DNA of 5,370 nucleotides. Source: Chloroflexi bacterium RBG_19FT_COMBO_55_16. GTDB lineage: Bacteria; Chloroflexota; Anaerolineae; Anaerolineales; UBA4823. The position numbers were made by a program, and so were the translations under genes. Shown here one piece after another: positions 5,362-5,370 of the stretch. Positions within the stretch are counted from its first letter, which is position 1. The number at the start of each line of letters is the position of its first letter. The stretch lies in assembly GCA_001795335.1 (NCBI GenBank), contig MGOK01000033.1:9988-15357 (forward strand), given 5' to 3'. Under the pieces are notes generated by a model, which saw only the letters and a program-made list of their open reading frames with translations, made no database searches and was not told the DNA's origin.

Positions 5362-5370
5362 GGAGAGGAG
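5362..5370 (+). promoter_or_regulatory. Shine-Dalgarno-like run at the right edge
   Basis: GGAGAGGAG ends the window. Together with the plus-strand -10 element about 35 bases upstream, it suggests that a divergent plus-strand gene starts a few bases beyond the edge. No start codon is visible inside the window. Confidence 0.35.

Noticed and set aside
1..5370. tRNA, rRNA, CRISPR array, insertion sequence or phage attachment site
   Set aside because: No spaced repeat array, transposase-like protein, terminal inverted repeats or tRNA-like cloverleaf was seen on either strand.

Overview
The window looks like part of an exopolysaccharide or capsule locus with its regulators. All five recognisable protein genes lie on the minus strand, so the order of transcription is from right to left. 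Base composition is moderate, near half G+C. Start codons are mixed: two ATG, one GTG and two TTG. The closest match I can recall for this combination is an environmental Chloroflexota bacterium of the Anaerolineae type: a NarL-type regulator, a stand-alone receiver-like protein, a short WbaP/PglC-type sugar transferase, a four-helix membrane protein with a GGDEF-like tail, and a Wzz/tyrosine-kinase-like protein. This is a judgement from gene content and protein style, not from a search.

Layout from right to left. 5150-5370 is a probably divergent intergenic region, with a promoter-like extended -10 element on each strand and a purine-rich Shine-Dalgarno-like run at the right edge, which suggests a plus-strand gene starting just outside. 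4475-5149 is an intact NarL/FixJ response regulator with a LuxR-type HTH. 4255-4474 is AT-rich and holds a hairpin and a good sigma-70-type promoter for the next gene. 3910-4254 is a stand-alone, degenerate receiver-like protein. 3632-3909 is a 278-base gap with a long imperfect hairpin, a 10-bp-spaced ATCGATG repeat and a doubtful 20-residue ORF. 2987-3631 is an intact polyprenyl-phosphate sugar-1-phosphate transferase. 2876-2986 carries a TTGACA-type promoter overlapped by inverted repeats. 2012-2875 is a four-helix membrane protein with a degenerate GGDEF domain. 1-1908 is a Wzz-like chain-length/tyrosine-autokinase-like protein that runs off the left edge.

How the genes may work together: the sugar transferase would load the first sugar phosphate onto the lipid carrier, and the Wzz-like protein would act in polymer length control and export. 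The regulators upstream would set expression. The most notable point is that three of the five proteins keep a signalling fold but lack key catalytic residues: the receiver has lost its acidic pocket, T/S and K; the GGDEF domain has lost its GG and a metal ligand; and the BY-kinase-like domain has lost its Walker A P-loop. This suggests regulation by binding or conformation rather than by phosphotransfer or cyclic-di-GMP synthesis. That interpretation is inference; the residue losses are read directly from the sequence.
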